Assembly (NCBI RefSeq): GCF_000746025.2
Contig: NZ_CP045798.1
Coordinates: 854,501-918,500 of the forward strand
DNA from: Thermanaerosceptrum fracticalcis
Lineage (GTDB): Bacteria; Bacillota; Peptococcia; DRI-13
Reading direction: 5' to 3'
Length of the DNA stretch: 64,000 bases
The notes under the pieces are model-generated. The model searched no databases, was not told the DNA's origin, and saw nothing but the letters and a program-made list of their open reading frames with translations. Positions within the stretch are counted from its first letter, which is position 1; each line of letters begins with the position of its first letter. The translations under genes were made by a program, and so were the position numbers. Below, piece after piece: positions 63,951 to 64,000 of this stretch.

Positions 63951-64000
63951 GAAAAGACTCCTTTCAAAAACGATAATAATAATTATATTTTTCCCGTATT

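Overview
The window looks like chromosome of an anaerobic, spore-forming Firmicute of the class Clostridia (Peptococcaceae-like; the placement is my inference). Supporting signs are spoVS behind a SigH-type promoter, a PdaB-like deacetylase, RNase Y, Hfq, a LexA/DinR-type box at recA, an anaerobic (cobalt-early) cobalamin pathway, AGGAGG ribosome sites and many GTG/TTG starts. Almost every gene lies on the minus strand.

Region 1 (1-8.2 kb) is accessory. A beta-CASP metallo-hydrolase and an unrecognised partial gene are followed by debris: an AAA ATPase N-terminus, an orphan C-terminal fragment, a frameshifted DNA methyltransferase end, an IS256-type transposase end and an acetyltransferase end. 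These surround an intact Phd/PIN toxin-antitoxin pair. RecD2 helicase is intact. An IS4-type element with 15-bp inverted repeats carries a transposase that appears to lack its second catalytic Asp.

Region 2 (8.2-17.3 kb) is a decaying signalling island. It holds an HTH regulator split at an A9 run, a membrane coiled-coil protein damaged at both ends beside an ArsC-like fragment, a receiver-PAS-GGDEF gene with three lesions and a collapsed chemoreceptor. One large PAS-GGDEF-HD-GYP protein is intact.

Region 3 (17.4-29.6 kb) is a repair and RNA-modification block: mutS, a hydantoinase-A-like gene, an HDAC-like gene, mutL, an RsmJ-like methyltransferase, miaA and hfq in one apparent operon with its own extended -10 promoter. 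miaB and a patatin-like lipase lie upstream.

Region 4 (29.6-37.7 kb) is mixed housekeeping: L,D-transpeptidase, Orn/Lys/Arg decarboxylase, mreB, hisC, polysaccharide deacetylase and guaB. It also has two small ORFs (40 and 54 aa) and a run of five hairpins in 200 bp.

Region 5 (37.8-54.6 kb) is a 20-gene cobalamin operon on the minus strand, read from a promoter through a cobalamin riboswitch and terminator. It starts with an unrecognised coiled-coil gene, then cobU, cbiD-E-T-L-F-G-H-J-X-C-P-B-A, cobO, cobS, pduX, cobD, cobC and a DUF1232 gene. It covers cobalt insertion to the nucleotide loop and also makes the aminopropanol phosphate linker. cobT, the uroporphyrinogen steps and cobalt uptake genes are not here.

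Region 6 (54.6-64 kb) is core: a PHP phosphoesterase, an M19 dipeptidase, spoVS, ymdB, an unknown gene, rny, recX, recA, thpR and a DEAD-box helicase. I saw no rRNA, tRNA or CRISPR array. No clearly new multi-gene system stands out. The best leads are the hairpin cluster, the unknown first gene of the B12 operon, the HDAC/hydantoinase pair inside the mut operon and the non-AUG start candidates.
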